Source: Planctomycetota bacterium
GTDB lineage: Bacteria; Planctomycetota; UBA1135; JAKEFM01
Direction of reading: 5' to 3'
Assembly (NCBI GenBank): GCA_022616055.1
Contig: JAKEFM010000062.1
Coordinates: 1-38,648 of the forward strand
DNA length: 38,648 bases
Position 1 is the stretch's first letter, and every line of letters begins with the position of its first letter. Positions 1 through 7,786 of this stretch are shown one piece after another. Below the pieces are notes generated by a model. It ran no database searches. It was not told the DNA's origin and saw only the letters and a list, made by a program, of their open reading frames with translations. Both the position numbers and the translations under genes were made by a program.

Positions 1-2097
1 GTCCAGCGCAAGGAGGAGTCCGCCACCCGCCCCGGAGAAGACTCTCGCGGCTCCCGCGGACGCCATCCCCCCCGGACTGGCGTACGGCGCGCCGGCGACG
101 AAGTCGGGGACGCCGTCCCCGTTCACGTCTCCGAGACCGGCGACCGAGCTGCTGAACCCCTCGGAAGGCGACCCGCTGTTCACCGCGAGGAGCATGGCGC
201 CGTCCGACCCGGAGAAGATCCTCGCGGCGCCCGAACCCGCGCCGAAGGGAGAGGCGTCGGTCTGAGACGCGTACGGCGCACCGGCGAGGAGATCGGGCAC
301 GCCGTCTCCGTTCACGTCCCCCGCGGAGGCCACGGCGTACCCCAGCGTCTGGCCAGGCGTTCCCCCGTCCACGGCGAGCAGCGCCGCTCCGTCCGATCCT
401 GAGAGGACCTGGATCCGACCGGCGTTGCCGAGGCCACCCGGATCCGCGAAGGGCGCGCCGACGATCACGTCCGGGACGCCGTCGCCATCCATGTCCCCGG
501 CGCTCGCGACCGACCACGCGAGCTGGTCCGCGGGGGCGGCTCCGCCGACCACCCAGAGGACCGCGCCGTCGGCCCCCGACACCGCCCGAGCCGCGCCGGC
601 CTCCGAGAGCGTCGCGACCCTCGCGAACGGAGCCCCGGCGATCGCGTCCGGGACGCCGTCGCCATTCAGGTCTCCCGCCCCTGCGACGGAGAACCCCGAC
701 CGCTCGCCGTGCGCCGCCCCCTCGAACACGGAGAGCGCGAGCCCCGTCGCTCCCGAATGGAGCGTCACCCGGCTTTCCGCCGCGACGAGCGGACTGAGCG
801 AGGCGTACGGGGCGCCGACGAGGAACTCGGAGGCTCCATCGCCGTTCAGATCTCCCACCCCGGCGACGGACCAACCGAGGTTCTCGTCCGGCGAGGTCCC
901 CGAGTACGTGTAGAGGAGGGCGCCGGACGCGCCCGAGAAGACCCACGCCCTGCCAGGCCCGCTGGGTGACCCGACGGGGGCGAAGGCGTGCGGAGCCCCG
1001 GCGAGGATGTCGGGGACGCCGTCCCCGTCCAGGTCTCCGGCCGAGGCAACGCGCTGGCCCAGGTGCTCGTTCTGGGCCCCGCCGGTGAGAGTCAGCAGGA
1101 GCGCGCCGGTCGCCCCGGAGTACGCGCGCACCTGACCGGCTCGCGAGAGTCCCGGCCCCCAGAAGGCCTGCGGCGCCCCGACGAGGAGGTCGGGGACGCC
1201 GTCGCCGTCCAGATCCCCGATCCCCGCGACGGCGGTCCCGAGCTCGGCATTGCTGATCGAGGTCGCGCTGAGCGTGAACAGGGGGGCCCCGCTTCCCCCG
1301 GAGTAGACCTGCGCGAGACCCGCCTCGGGCCAGAAGCCGACGAGGGCGAACGGCTCTCCCACGATGACGTCGCCGAAGCCGTCGGCGTCGAGGTCCCCCA
1401 CCCCCGCGACGGAGGTGCCGAGCCGGTTTCCCTGGACCGTCCCGCTGAAGACGCGGAGCACGGACCCGCTCGCTCCCGAGAGGACCCTCGCCTCGCCGGC
1501 GTTGAGGACGCCCCCCGGATCCGCGAACGGAGCGCCGACGATGAAGTCCGGAACGCCGTCGCCGTCCACGTCTCCCGCGCCCGCGAGGCAGGCGCCGAAC
1601 TGTCCGGCCGGATCACTTCCGACGACCGTGAAGAACGCGGCCCCGTCCGCGCCGGAGAAGATCGTCACGTATCCCGGACCCGAGATGGATGGAAGGAAGG
1701 GGTTTATCTGTGTCGCGCCGACGAGGAAATCGGGGACGCCGTCCCCGTTCACGTCCCCCACGTTCGCCGCGGTCTTCCCGAACCCGTCGTCCCATCCCGA
1801 TCCGATCAGGGCGAGGAGGAGAGCTCCGGTCGCCCCCGAGACGACGTTCACCCGGCCATGCGGTCCCGACTTCGCGGCCCCGAGGAGGAAATCGGGCACA
1901 CCGTCCCCGTCCACGTCCCCCGCGCTCGCGACCGACCAGCCGAGGTGGGTCGTCCCCTGCGACCCGTCGAACCCGGCGAGGACGAAGCCCTGTCCCGTCG
2001 CCGAGTGCGCGCCCGTCCCGAACAGAGCGAGCGCGATCGCGACGATCCCCGGCGGCAGGCGCGCGATCTCGAGCCGGGACTCCTTCGGATGGCCCAT
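1..2097 (-). CDS. Secreted FG-GAP repeat beta-propeller protein (3' end outside window)
   Basis: An exported, probably calcium-binding integrin-alpha-like propeller protein; its partner is unknown. The frame is open from ATG at 2097 to the window edge, giving 699 residues without a stop. The first ~35 residues look like a signal peptide (basic start, hydrophobic IVAIALALFGTGA, possible cleavage after AHSA). The rest is at least 11 tandem units of about 60 residues. Each has a GD(V/L/M)(N/D)GDGVPD calcium loop followed by (V/L)GAP, and a (V/Y)SGA(T/S/D)GA strand. A GAGGAG ribosome site lies about 6 bases before the ATG, and a TACAAT box lies at 2126-2131. The family is clear, the biological role is not. 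By analogy with the products of 16939-19173 and 31792-33162 it may end in the same C-terminal domain, but that part is not visible. Confidence 0.9.
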   Translation of the reverse strand, partial: MGHPKESRLEIARLPPGIVAIALALFGTGAHSATGQGFVLAGFDGSQGTTHLGWSVASAGDVDGDGVPDFLLGAAKSGPHGRVNVVSGATGALLLALIGSGWDDGFGKTAANVGDVNGDGVPDFLVGATQINPFLPSISGPGYVTIFSGADGAAFFTVVGSDPAGQFGACLAGAGDVDGDGVPDFIVGAPFADPGGVLNAGEARVLSGASGSVLRVFSGTVQGNRLGTSVAGVGDLDADGFGDVIVGEPFALVGFWPEAGLAQVYSGGSGAPLFTLSATSISNAELGTAVAGIGDLDGDGVPDLLVGAPQAFWGPGLSRAGQVRAYSGATGALLLTLTGGAQNEHLGQRVASAGDLDGDGVPDILAGAPHAFAPVGSPSGPGRAWVFSGASGALLYTYSGTSPDENLGWSVAGVGDLNGDGASEFLVGAPYASLSPLVAAESRVTLHSGATGLALSVFEGAAHGERSGFSVAGAGDLNGDGVPDAIAGAPFARVATLSEAGAARAVSGADGAVLWVVGGAAPADQLAWSVASAGDMDGDGVPDVIVGAPFADPGGLGNAGRIQVLSGSDGAALLAVDGGTPGQTLGYAVASAGDVNGDGVPDLLAGAPYASQTDASPFGAGSGAARIFSGSDGAMLLAVNSGSPSEGFSSSVAGLGDVNGDGVPDFVAGAPYASPGGMASAGAARVFSGAGGGLLLALD

Positions 2098-2125
2098 CTG
2101 CAACTCCTCGATGAGGGCGCGGGCG

Positions 2126-2131
2126 ATTGTA
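2126..2131 (-). promoter_or_regulatory. Candidate -10 box for the FG-GAP gene
   Basis: On the minus strand this reads TACAAT, unusually AT-rich for this DNA and 28 bases before the ATG at 2097. No convincing -35 hexamer is visible at the usual distance, so this is only a weak promoter call. It lies in the 294-base divergent gap between the FG-GAP gene and the TRAP operon. The other side of the gap has TTGACG at 2254-2259 and TAGTCT at 2263-2268, too close together to be one promoter. Confidence 0.3.
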
Positions 2132-2391
2132 GCCCGCGGGACGCCGAGCGCCCGGTTCACGCGGAGTCGGTCCGGCCGGCACCGTGACGCGGACGGGTCG
2201 CCTCTGCCCCCTCGATGGGGGCCACGGCTCCGGCTCCAGGTCGGGACGCGCGATTGACGACCTAGTCTCGCGGCCCCCAGATGGCCTCGCGACGGGGTTC
2301 CCGGGATCCCGGTTCCGCCGGCTCCCTCGACCGCTTCTCGAGGGCCCTGCGGGCGCGGCGCGGCGCCGTGAACTCGCGAGGAATTCTCCCC

Positions 2392-3270
2392 ATGACGAAC
2401 CGGATCCGAGCTTCGGTCGCCGCCGGGTGCGCGCTGGCGCTCCTCCCCTCCTGCACGATGAGGCGGATCGTGGCGGACAGCATGGTCGGTCTCCTCGAGG
2501 AGGTGGAGACCGCCTACCTCGACGAGCCGTCCTACCGGTACGGCCGCGAGGCGGCGGCGGCCCTCCTCAAGATGCTCGACGGCGTGATCGCCTCGAGCCC
2601 CGGCAACGAGGATCTGCTCGTGCTCGGAGCGCGGCTGAACGCCCAATACGCGCTCGGCTTCATCGAGGCGGAGGACGGGGCGTATGCGCGGAGCCTGTAC
2701 CGGAAGGCGATGGGCTACGGCCTCCGCGCGCTCGACGACCCCGAGCTCGAGAAGGCCCTCGCGGGGAGCCCGGCCCTCCTCTCGGCCGCCCTCCGCCGGC
2801 GCGACGGGGACGACGTGCCGCTCCTCTTCTGGACGGGCCTCGCGTACGGCGGGTGGATCAACCTCAACAAGGACTCCGTCCGCGCGCTGGCCGACCTCCC
2901 CAACGCCGTCGCCTTCATGGACCGCGTGATCGAGCTCGACGAGCGGTTCTTCCACGGCGGCGCATGGCTCTTCAAGGCGAAGTTCCACGGCAGCCGCGCG
3001 AAGGACCTGGGCGGCTCTCCCGAGAAGGCGGGGGAATGCGCCCGGCGGGCGCTCGAGGTCTCCGGGGGACGGCTCCTCCTCGCCAAGGTCTACCTGGCCC
3101 GGTTCCACGCCGTGCCCGTCCAGGACGAGGACCTCTTCCGTCGAACCCTGAAGGAAGTGCTCGAGGCGCCCGACGACATCCTGCCGGGCGAGTCGCTCGT
3201 CACGGCGATCGCCAAGCACGAGGCGGAGCGCCTCCTCGAGGAGGAGGAGGACCTCTTCGTCGGACCCTGA
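2392..3270 (+). CDS. tatT: TRAP transporter TatT (T-component) lipoprotein
   Basis: Likely the TPR-fold periplasmic lipoprotein that partners a TRAP solute-binding protein (TatT/TatP, known from Treponema TP0956/TP0957). The product has 292 residues. ATG 2392 was chosen over the in-frame ATG 2281 because it gives a proper lipoprotein signal (basic MTNRIR, hydrophobic stretch, LLPSC with Cys21 as lipidation site). A GCGAGGAA ribosome site also lies about 8 bases before it. The body is almost entirely helical, with family-typical blocks such as FWTGLAYGGWINLNKD and RVIELDERFFHGGAW. It is followed 29 bases later by dctP, then dctQ and dctM, which is the usual context. The partner gene strongly supports the call. 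Confidence 0.88.
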   Translation: MTNRIRASVAAGCALALLPSCTMRRIVADSMVGLLEEVETAYLDEPSYRYGREAAAALLKMLDGVIASSPGNEDLLVLGARLNAQYALGFIEAEDGAYARSLYRKAMGYGLRALDDPELEKALAGSPALLSAALRRRDGDDVPLLFWTGLAYGGWINLNKDSVRALADLPNAVAFMDRVIELDERFFHGGAWLFKAKFHGSRAKDLGGSPEKAGECARRALEVSGGRLLLAKVYLARFHAVPVQDEDLFRRTLKEVLEAPDDILPGESLVTAIAKHEAERLLEEEEDLFVGP

Positions 3271-3299
3271 GTCCCTCCTCCCCCCGGAAAAGAGTCCCC

Positions 3300-4325
3300 A
3301 TGGTCCCGCTCCGTTCCATCCCGGTCGCCCTCGGCCTCCTGGTCCTCGCCCCCGCCGCGCCCGCCCCGGCGGCGAACGAGACGGTCGTCCTCAAGCTCGC
3401 CACTGTCGCCCCGGACGGCTCGGCCTGGATGAACGTCCTCGAGAAGATGCAGAAGGAGGTCTACCTCCGGACGCGGGGGAGGGTGTCCTTCAAGTTCTAT
3501 CCGGGCGGAATCGCGGGCGAGGAGCCGACGGTTCTCGAGAAGATCCGCTACGGACAGCTCCACGGGGCGGGCCTGACCGGGATCGGCATGGGCCAGATCC
3601 TGCCGGAGGTCCGGATCATGGAGCTCCCCTTCTCCTTCCGGACCTACGAGGAGTACGACTACGTCCTCGAGCGCCTCCGCGCCCACTTCGAGAAGGGCTT
3701 CGAGGAGAAGGGCTTCGTCGTCCTCGCCTGGGCCGAGGCGGGCTTCGCCAACTTCTTCTCGAAGAAGCCGATCCGCGGCCTGGACCAGCTGCGCTCGACG
3801 AAGGTCTGGCACCGCACGGGGGACCCCAAGATCGAGATCCTCTTCCACGAGCTCGGCATCCGGCCGGTCCCCGTCCCTCTCTCGGACGTCCTGACCTCGA
3901 TCCAGACGGGGCTCCTCGAGACCGTCTACGTCTCCCCGCTCGCCCTGATCGCCCTCCAGTGGTTCCCCCACCTCGACTACGCGTTCCACACGCCGATCTA
4001 CAACATCCAGGCCTCCCTCGTCCTCGACCGGCGCGCCTGGGAGCGGCTCGCCCCCGAGGACCGGACCCTCGTGCGCGACCTGTGCAACACGCACATCCGG
4101 GGCCTCGTCGAGTCCACGCGGAGGGACAACGCCGAATCCGAGCAGGTGCTCCGGCAGAAGGGGCTCGAGTTCCTCTCGCCGGACCCGGCGCAGGAGCGGG
4201 TCATCGCCGAGGCGCGGGAGCGGATCGCGGCGGCGATGACCGGTCGCCTCTTCGACGAGGCGCTCCTCGCCCGCTTCCGGGACCTCCTCGCCGAGGCCCG
4301 GAGCCCTCGTGGCGCGCCTCGCTAG
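3300..4325 (+). CDS. dctP: TRAP transporter solute-binding protein, TatP-type DctP
   Basis: A 341-residue periplasmic binding protein that captures the TRAP substrate and delivers it to the DctQ-DctM permease. ATG 3300 gives a signal peptide of about 24 residues ending in APAPA-A. The mature start, LKLATVAPDGSAWMN, is typical of the family, as are the hinge and ligand blocks (YPGGIAGEE, DVLTSIQTGLLETVYVSP, ALQWF). The segment that normally holds the carboxylate-binding arginine (K-x-R) reads KVWHRTGDP around residue 168, with Trp in that place. I recall this from TatT-linked TRAP systems, where a hydrophobic rather than dicarboxylate ligand has been suggested. The substrate cannot be told from sequence. 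The 3' end overlaps dctQ by 17 bases. Confidence 0.9.
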   Translation: MVPLRSIPVALGLLVLAPAAPAPAANETVVLKLATVAPDGSAWMNVLEKMQKEVYLRTRGRVSFKFYPGGIAGEEPTVLEKIRYGQLHGAGLTGIGMGQILPEVRIMELPFSFRTYEEYDYVLERLRAHFEKGFEEKGFVVLAWAEAGFANFFSKKPIRGLDQLRSTKVWHRTGDPKIEILFHELGIRPVPVPLSDVLTSIQTGLLETVYVSPLALIALQWFPHLDYAFHTPIYNIQASLVLDRRAWERLAPEDRTLVRDLCNTHIRGLVESTRRDNAESEQVLRQKGLEFLSPDPAQERVIAEARERIAAAMTGRLFDEALLARFRDLLAEARSPRGAPR

Positions 4326-5061
4326 CCTCCTTCGCGGTCTCGCGCGGATCGACGCCTGGATCGCGGGCCTGGAGTCGGCGCTCCTCTGCGCCCTGCTCCT
4401 GGCGCTCGTCGCCGGGGGGTTCGCCCAGGTCCTCGCGCAGAACGTCGGTCTCGCCGCCTCGGGCGGGTTCCGCCTCGGGCTCCTCGCGGCGGGCCTGGGC
4501 CTCCTCTCCCTTGGAGCCGCGAGCGCGCTCGCCTCCCGGCGCGGGGGAGGGGCCGCCCGGGGACGCGGATCGAGGGGGATGCTGGCGGGCGCGTTCCTGC
4601 TGCTGGTGGCGGGCGCGTTCGCGCTCTCGAACGGGCTCGACGCCCTGATGCGCGCCTCCGTGCTGTGGATCGGGCTCCTCGGCGCGAGTCTCGCGACGCG
4701 CTGGCGCCGGCACATCACGATCGAGGCGCTCGAGAAGGTCGTTCCGGCGAGCTGGAAGCGCCCGGCCGCCGCGGCCGTCCACCTGGCGGCCGGCGGCCTC
4801 CTCCTCGCGCTCCTCGCCGTGTCGCTCGAGTACGTGGGCGAGTCGAGAGCGCGGGCCGACGCCCTCTTCGTCCACCGGGGGACCGGCTTCGCGTTCCCCA
4901 CCTGGTGGGCCAAGCTCATCCTCCCCCTCGGCCTCGCGACGATGGCCTGGCGCTTCGGCCTGCTCTTCGGCGCGGCGCTCCTCGGCCGCGACCTCCTTCC
5001 CCGGGAATCCGCGCTCCCGGGGGCGGGCCCCGAGGAGGAAGCGGGCCTGGCCGCGCCGTGA
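4309..5061 (+). CDS. dctQ: TRAP transporter small permease DctQ
   Basis: The 250-residue small membrane subunit that pairs with DctM in the Na+-driven TRAP permease. It starts at GTG 4309 inside the end of dctP, so translation is probably coupled. The family block TRWRRHITIEALEKVVP is present at about residues 126-142, followed by helices around 153-175 and 199-222 and the motif PTWWAKLILPLG. The region before the block is longer than usual: an Arg/Gly-rich loop (about 76-90) separates two extra hydrophobic segments, so the protein exceeds the usual 160-190 residues. The stop overlaps the GTG start of dctM. Confidence 0.85.
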   Translation: MARLASLLRGLARIDAWIAGLESALLCALLLALVAGGFAQVLAQNVGLAASGGFRLGLLAAGLGLLSLGAASALASRRGGGAARGRGSRGMLAGAFLLLVAGAFALSNGLDALMRASVLWIGLLGASLATRWRRHITIEALEKVVPASWKRPAAAAVHLAAGGLLLALLAVSLEYVGESRARADALFVHRGTGFAFPTWWAKLILPLGLATMAWRFGLLFGAALLGRDLLPRESALPGAGPEEEAGLAAP

Positions 5062-7301
5062 CCCTCGTCTGCTTCGCGCTCCTCCTCGTCCTCGCCCTCC
5101 TCGGGCTGCCGCTCTTCCTCGTCATCCTCGGATCGACGCTCGTCGGCCAGCACGCCGTCGGCCTCCGGGCCCCCGTGATCTTCGTCGAGATCTTCGACAA
5201 GATCGTCGACAACCCGATCTTCCTGACGATCCCGCTCTTCGCGCACGCGGGGTTCGTCCTCTCCCACAGCCGGGCGCCCGCGAGGCTCGTCGAGCTGTCG
5301 CGCGCGGCCCTCGGCTGGCTCCCCGGCGGCGCCGCGGTCGTCACGATCGTCGCCTGCGCCCTCTTCACGGCGTTCACCGGGGCGAGCGGGGTGACCATCA
5401 TCGCGCTCGGCGGCCTGCTCCTGCCGCTGCTCGCGCGGGAGGGGTATCCGGAGCCGTTCCGTCTCGGCCTCGTCACCACCGGGGGGAGCCTCGGGCTCCT
5501 CTTCCCCCCCTCCCTTCCGCTCATCGTCTACGCGCTGATCGCTTCCAGCATCGCTCCGGTGCCCGTGGACACCCTGTTCCTGGCGGGGGTGCTGCCGGGA
5601 GTCCTCCTGATGGCCGTCCTCGCCGGCTACGGCGTGTGGGTCTCGAGGGGAGCCCCCGCCCGCGAGCGCCGGACCTTCGAGCCCCGCCGCGTCCTGCGCG
5701 CGGCCCTCGCGGCGAGGTACGAGCTCCCGATCCCGTTCCTCCTCGTCGGGGGGATCTACGGCGGCTTCGTGACCGTCCCCCAGGCGGCCGCGCTGGTGGC
5801 CGTCTACGTCAGCCTCGTCGAGGTCTTCGTCTACCGCGACGTCGCCGTGGGGAGCTTCCTCAAGGTGACCGTCCAGAGCATGGTCCTCGTCGGCGGCATC
5901 CTGACGGTCGTGATGGGAGCCCTCGCCCTGACGAACTTCCTCACCGACCAGGAGATCCCGCGGAAGATCCTCGCGGCCATGGGGGAGGCGTTCACGGGCA
6001 AGGTCGCGTTCCTGTTCGCGCTGAACGCCTTCCTCCTCGTCGTCGGCTGCCTGATGGACATCTACAGCGCGATCCTGGTCGTGGTCCCCCTCGTGCTCCC
6101 GATCGCGCTCCGGTTCGGGATCGACCCGGTCCACCTCGGGATCGTCTTCCTCACGAACCTCGAGATCGGCTACTCGACGCCCCCGGTAGGCATCAACCTG
6201 TTCATCTCGAGCCTCCGTTTCCGCAGGCCCCTCGTCGAGGTCTACCGGGCCTCCGTTCCCTTCATCGCATGCCTCCTCGCCTCCCTCGTCGCGATCACCT
6301 ACGTCCCCTGGCTCTCCCTCTCCCTCGTCCGGCGGGCGGAGGGGACCGGCACGGCCGAGGTCGTCTGGAAGCGGCGCGATGGACTCGGCGGCTCGAGCGG
6401 CCGCGGCGCGATGCGGTGGTCGCCGCGGGCCCGGGACAGCGCCGTCGAGTGGAACGCGGTCGCGGCTCCCGACGCGGCGGCGGCGGCGGACGCGCGCGAG
6501 GACCTCGTCCTCGTCTACCGCCCCCTCGACCCCGCCGATCTCGACGCGATCCGGGCGGGAACCCGCGCCGTCCGTTGCTCCTTCGAGCTCGGGCGGCCGT
6601 CCGGAGAGGGGTGGCGGCTCGCCGCGCGCTGGGAAGCCGAGGTCGCGAGACTCGGCGACCTCGCCGGCCTGACCAAGGAGCCGGAGGGGTTCTCCGCGCG
6701 GCCGGCCTCGCCCCCCTTTCCCGCGATCGACCTGCGGGCGGAGAACTGGTCCGCCGGCCGGCTCGAGATCGAAGGAGCCGGGGACGGGCGCGTGCGGGGG
6801 ACGCTCCGCGGGGCCGCGGTCTGGTTCCCCGGGGAGGCGGGGGCGCCGGAGCAGATCTTCGACGTCGAGGTCGCCTTCGACTGCCCGGCCGAGCTCGACG
6901 TGATCGCCTTCCGGCCCCCCGGGCCGGGCGCTCGTTCGCGCGAAATCCCCGACATCCGAGCCCTCGCGCGCCGGCGCGAGGGAGGCGGGCTCGCCCTGGT
7001 GCTCGAGCGCACGCGCTCCCGCCCATTCGACCTCTCGACATCCTGGACCGTGGATTCCCCCTCGCCGGACGCGATGGCCGGCCTCGAGACCGGCCTCGAT
7101 CGATTCCGCGTCGGGATGGAGGACCTCCGCGAGGACGAGTTCCCCGGAGAGGGGGCGACCGTCCACCTCGCGCGTCTCCGGATCGACTCGACCGCAGGCG
7201 GGCTCCTCGCCGGCCGGGTGGAGGCGGTCCTCAGGGGCGAGCGGGAGACCTTCGACGTCGAGGTCCGATTCACGGTCCCGCTCCGGCAGATCGAGCGCTG
7301 A
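5058..7301 (+). CDS. dctM: TRAP large permease DctM fused to a C-terminal domain of unknown function
   Basis: This is the transport channel of the TRAP system. GTG 5058 overlaps the dctQ stop by 4 bases. Residues 1-425 are a complete DctM: many membrane helices, FTAFTGASGVTIIALGG in the first half, GSLGLLFPPSLPLIVY, NFLTDQEIPRKIL, and LEIGYSTPPVGINLF in the second half. DctM proteins normally stop here, at about 430 residues. In this gene the frame continues for about 320 hydrophilic residues. That part holds two loosely similar beta-rich segments, each ending in (I/T)FDVEV-x-F near 7260 and 6860. No stop, ribosome site or other start suggests a separate gene, so a true fusion is the simplest reading. 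A sequencing frameshift is possible but not suggested. The extension's function is unknown. Confidence 0.9.
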   Translation: MTLVCFALLLVLALLGLPLFLVILGSTLVGQHAVGLRAPVIFVEIFDKIVDNPIFLTIPLFAHAGFVLSHSRAPARLVELSRAALGWLPGGAAVVTIVACALFTAFTGASGVTIIALGGLLLPLLAREGYPEPFRLGLVTTGGSLGLLFPPSLPLIVYALIASSIAPVPVDTLFLAGVLPGVLLMAVLAGYGVWVSRGAPARERRTFEPRRVLRAALAARYELPIPFLLVGGIYGGFVTVPQAAALVAVYVSLVEVFVYRDVAVGSFLKVTVQSMVLVGGILTVVMGALALTNFLTDQEIPRKILAAMGEAFTGKVAFLFALNAFLLVVGCLMDIYSAILVVVPLVLPIALRFGIDPVHLGIVFLTNLEIGYSTPPVGINLFISSLRFRRPLVEVYRASVPFIACLLASLVAITYVPWLSLSLVRRAEGTGTAEVVWKRRDGLGGSSGRGAMRWSPRARDSAVEWNAVAAPDAAAAADAREDLVLVYRPLDPADLDAIRAGTRAVRCSFELGRPSGEGWRLAARWEAEVARLGDLAGLTKEPEGFSARPASPPFPAIDLRAENWSAGRLEIEGAGDGRVRGTLRGAAVWFPGEAGAPEQIFDVEVAFDCPAELDVIAFRPPGPGARSREIPDIRALARRREGGGLALVLERTRSRPFDLSTSWTVDSPSPDAMAGLETGLDRFRVGMEDLREDEFPGEGATVHLARLRIDSTAGGLLAGRVEAVLRGERETFDVEVRFTVPLRQIER

Positions 7302-7315
7302 GGGGCTGCGCGAAC

Positions 7316-7341
7316 GGGGCCTCCTCCCGGCGGAGGACCCC
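7316..7341 (+). terminator. Hairpin after the TRAP operon
   Basis: GGGGCCTCC at 7316-7324 can pair with GGAGG-A-CCCC at 7332-7341, leaving one bulged A and a 7-base loop. It starts 15 bases after the dctM stop. There is no T-run after it, so it is at most a terminator-like or RNA-end-protecting hairpin. Confidence 0.4.
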
Positions 7342-7361
7342 CTACAGGCTCCGGCGCCGCA

Positions 7362-7391
7362 TTGACGATCGTGACGCCCGGCCCCTACTCT
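7362..7391 (+). promoter_or_regulatory. Promoter of the efflux operon, probably leaderless
   Basis: TTGACG at 7362-7367 and TACTCT at 7386-7391 are separated by 18 bases, close to the sigma-70 consensus. The -10 box ends only 6 bases before the GTG at 7398, so transcription would begin at or next to the start codon. That gene has no ribosome site, consistent with leaderless translation. It lies just after the hairpin that closes the TRAP operon. Confidence 0.55.
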
Positions 7392-7397
7392 CCCCCC

Positions 7398-7721
7398 GTG
7401 CGACGCGCGTGGCTGATCCTGGTCCTCGCCTCCCTCGCCTGGCAGGCGACCGACCTCACGGGCCTCCTCCTCTCGTTCCTCACCGGGGAGGCGAGCCACG
7501 GGTGTTTCCAGGAATGCTCCACCGAGGAGTCCTCGGGGGAGGATTGCTCCTCGCGCTGTCCCGCCTGTCCCTGCGCGCCTCAGGGGACGCCGGTCGTCCC
7601 TCCCTGCGAATCGCCGCGTCCCGAGGACCCCGCCCCCTGCTCCCGGAGCTCCCCGCTCCCCTCCGCGCCGCGCTCCGAAGCGCACCCCCGCGCCGTCTTC
7701 CACCCGCCGACCGCCCGCTGA
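7398..7721 (+). CDS. Small exported Cys-rich protein at the head of an RND efflux operon
   Basis: A 107-residue protein that I do not recognise. GTG 7398 is preferred over an in-frame TTG at 7362 because the latter sits inside the likely -35 box. Residues 1-25 are a hydrophobic export or anchor segment (VRRAWLILVLASLAWQ). Residues 33-58 are Cys-rich: HGC, C at +4, then C, C, C, C and C in the order QEC, EDC, SRC, PAC, PC. The tail is rich in Pro, Ser and Cys. It is the first gene before a TolC channel, fusion protein and heavy-metal-type RND pump. A metal-binding or metal-sensing periplasmic peptide is a reasonable inference from cysteines and context only. The gap to the next gene is 65 bases. 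Confidence 0.6.
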   Translation: MRRAWLILVLASLAWQATDLTGLLLSFLTGEASHGCFQECSTEESSGEDCSSRCPACPCAPQGTPVVPPCESPRPEDPAPCSRSSPLPSAPRSEAHPRAVFHPPTAR

Positions 7722-7786
7722 TCCACGGGTGAGACCCCCGCACCGGGTCGGGGGATTCCGTCGGCTTCCAGCGCGGGAGCGCTCCC

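Noticed and set aside
988-2187. 399-residue plus-strand frame opposite the FG-GAP gene
   Set aside because: Its regular GDAV-type repeats are the reverse reading of the FG-GAP repeats. The minus strand gives the real calcium-loop motif.
2281-2391. Longer N-terminus for the TatT gene from ATG 2281
   Set aside because: It would bury the lipoprotein signal 37 residues inside the protein; ATG 2392 has both the signal and a ribosome site.
6300-6420. Separate gene for the DctM C-terminal extension
   Set aside because: No stop codon ends DctM here and no ribosome site precedes the internal ATG near 6411, so a fusion is the simpler reading.
3090-7703. 1537-residue open frame on the minus strand opposite the TRAP operon
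   Set aside because: It is highly charged, low-complexity and has no domain. The plus strand carries four recognisable TRAP genes, so this is a shadow of GC-rich codons.
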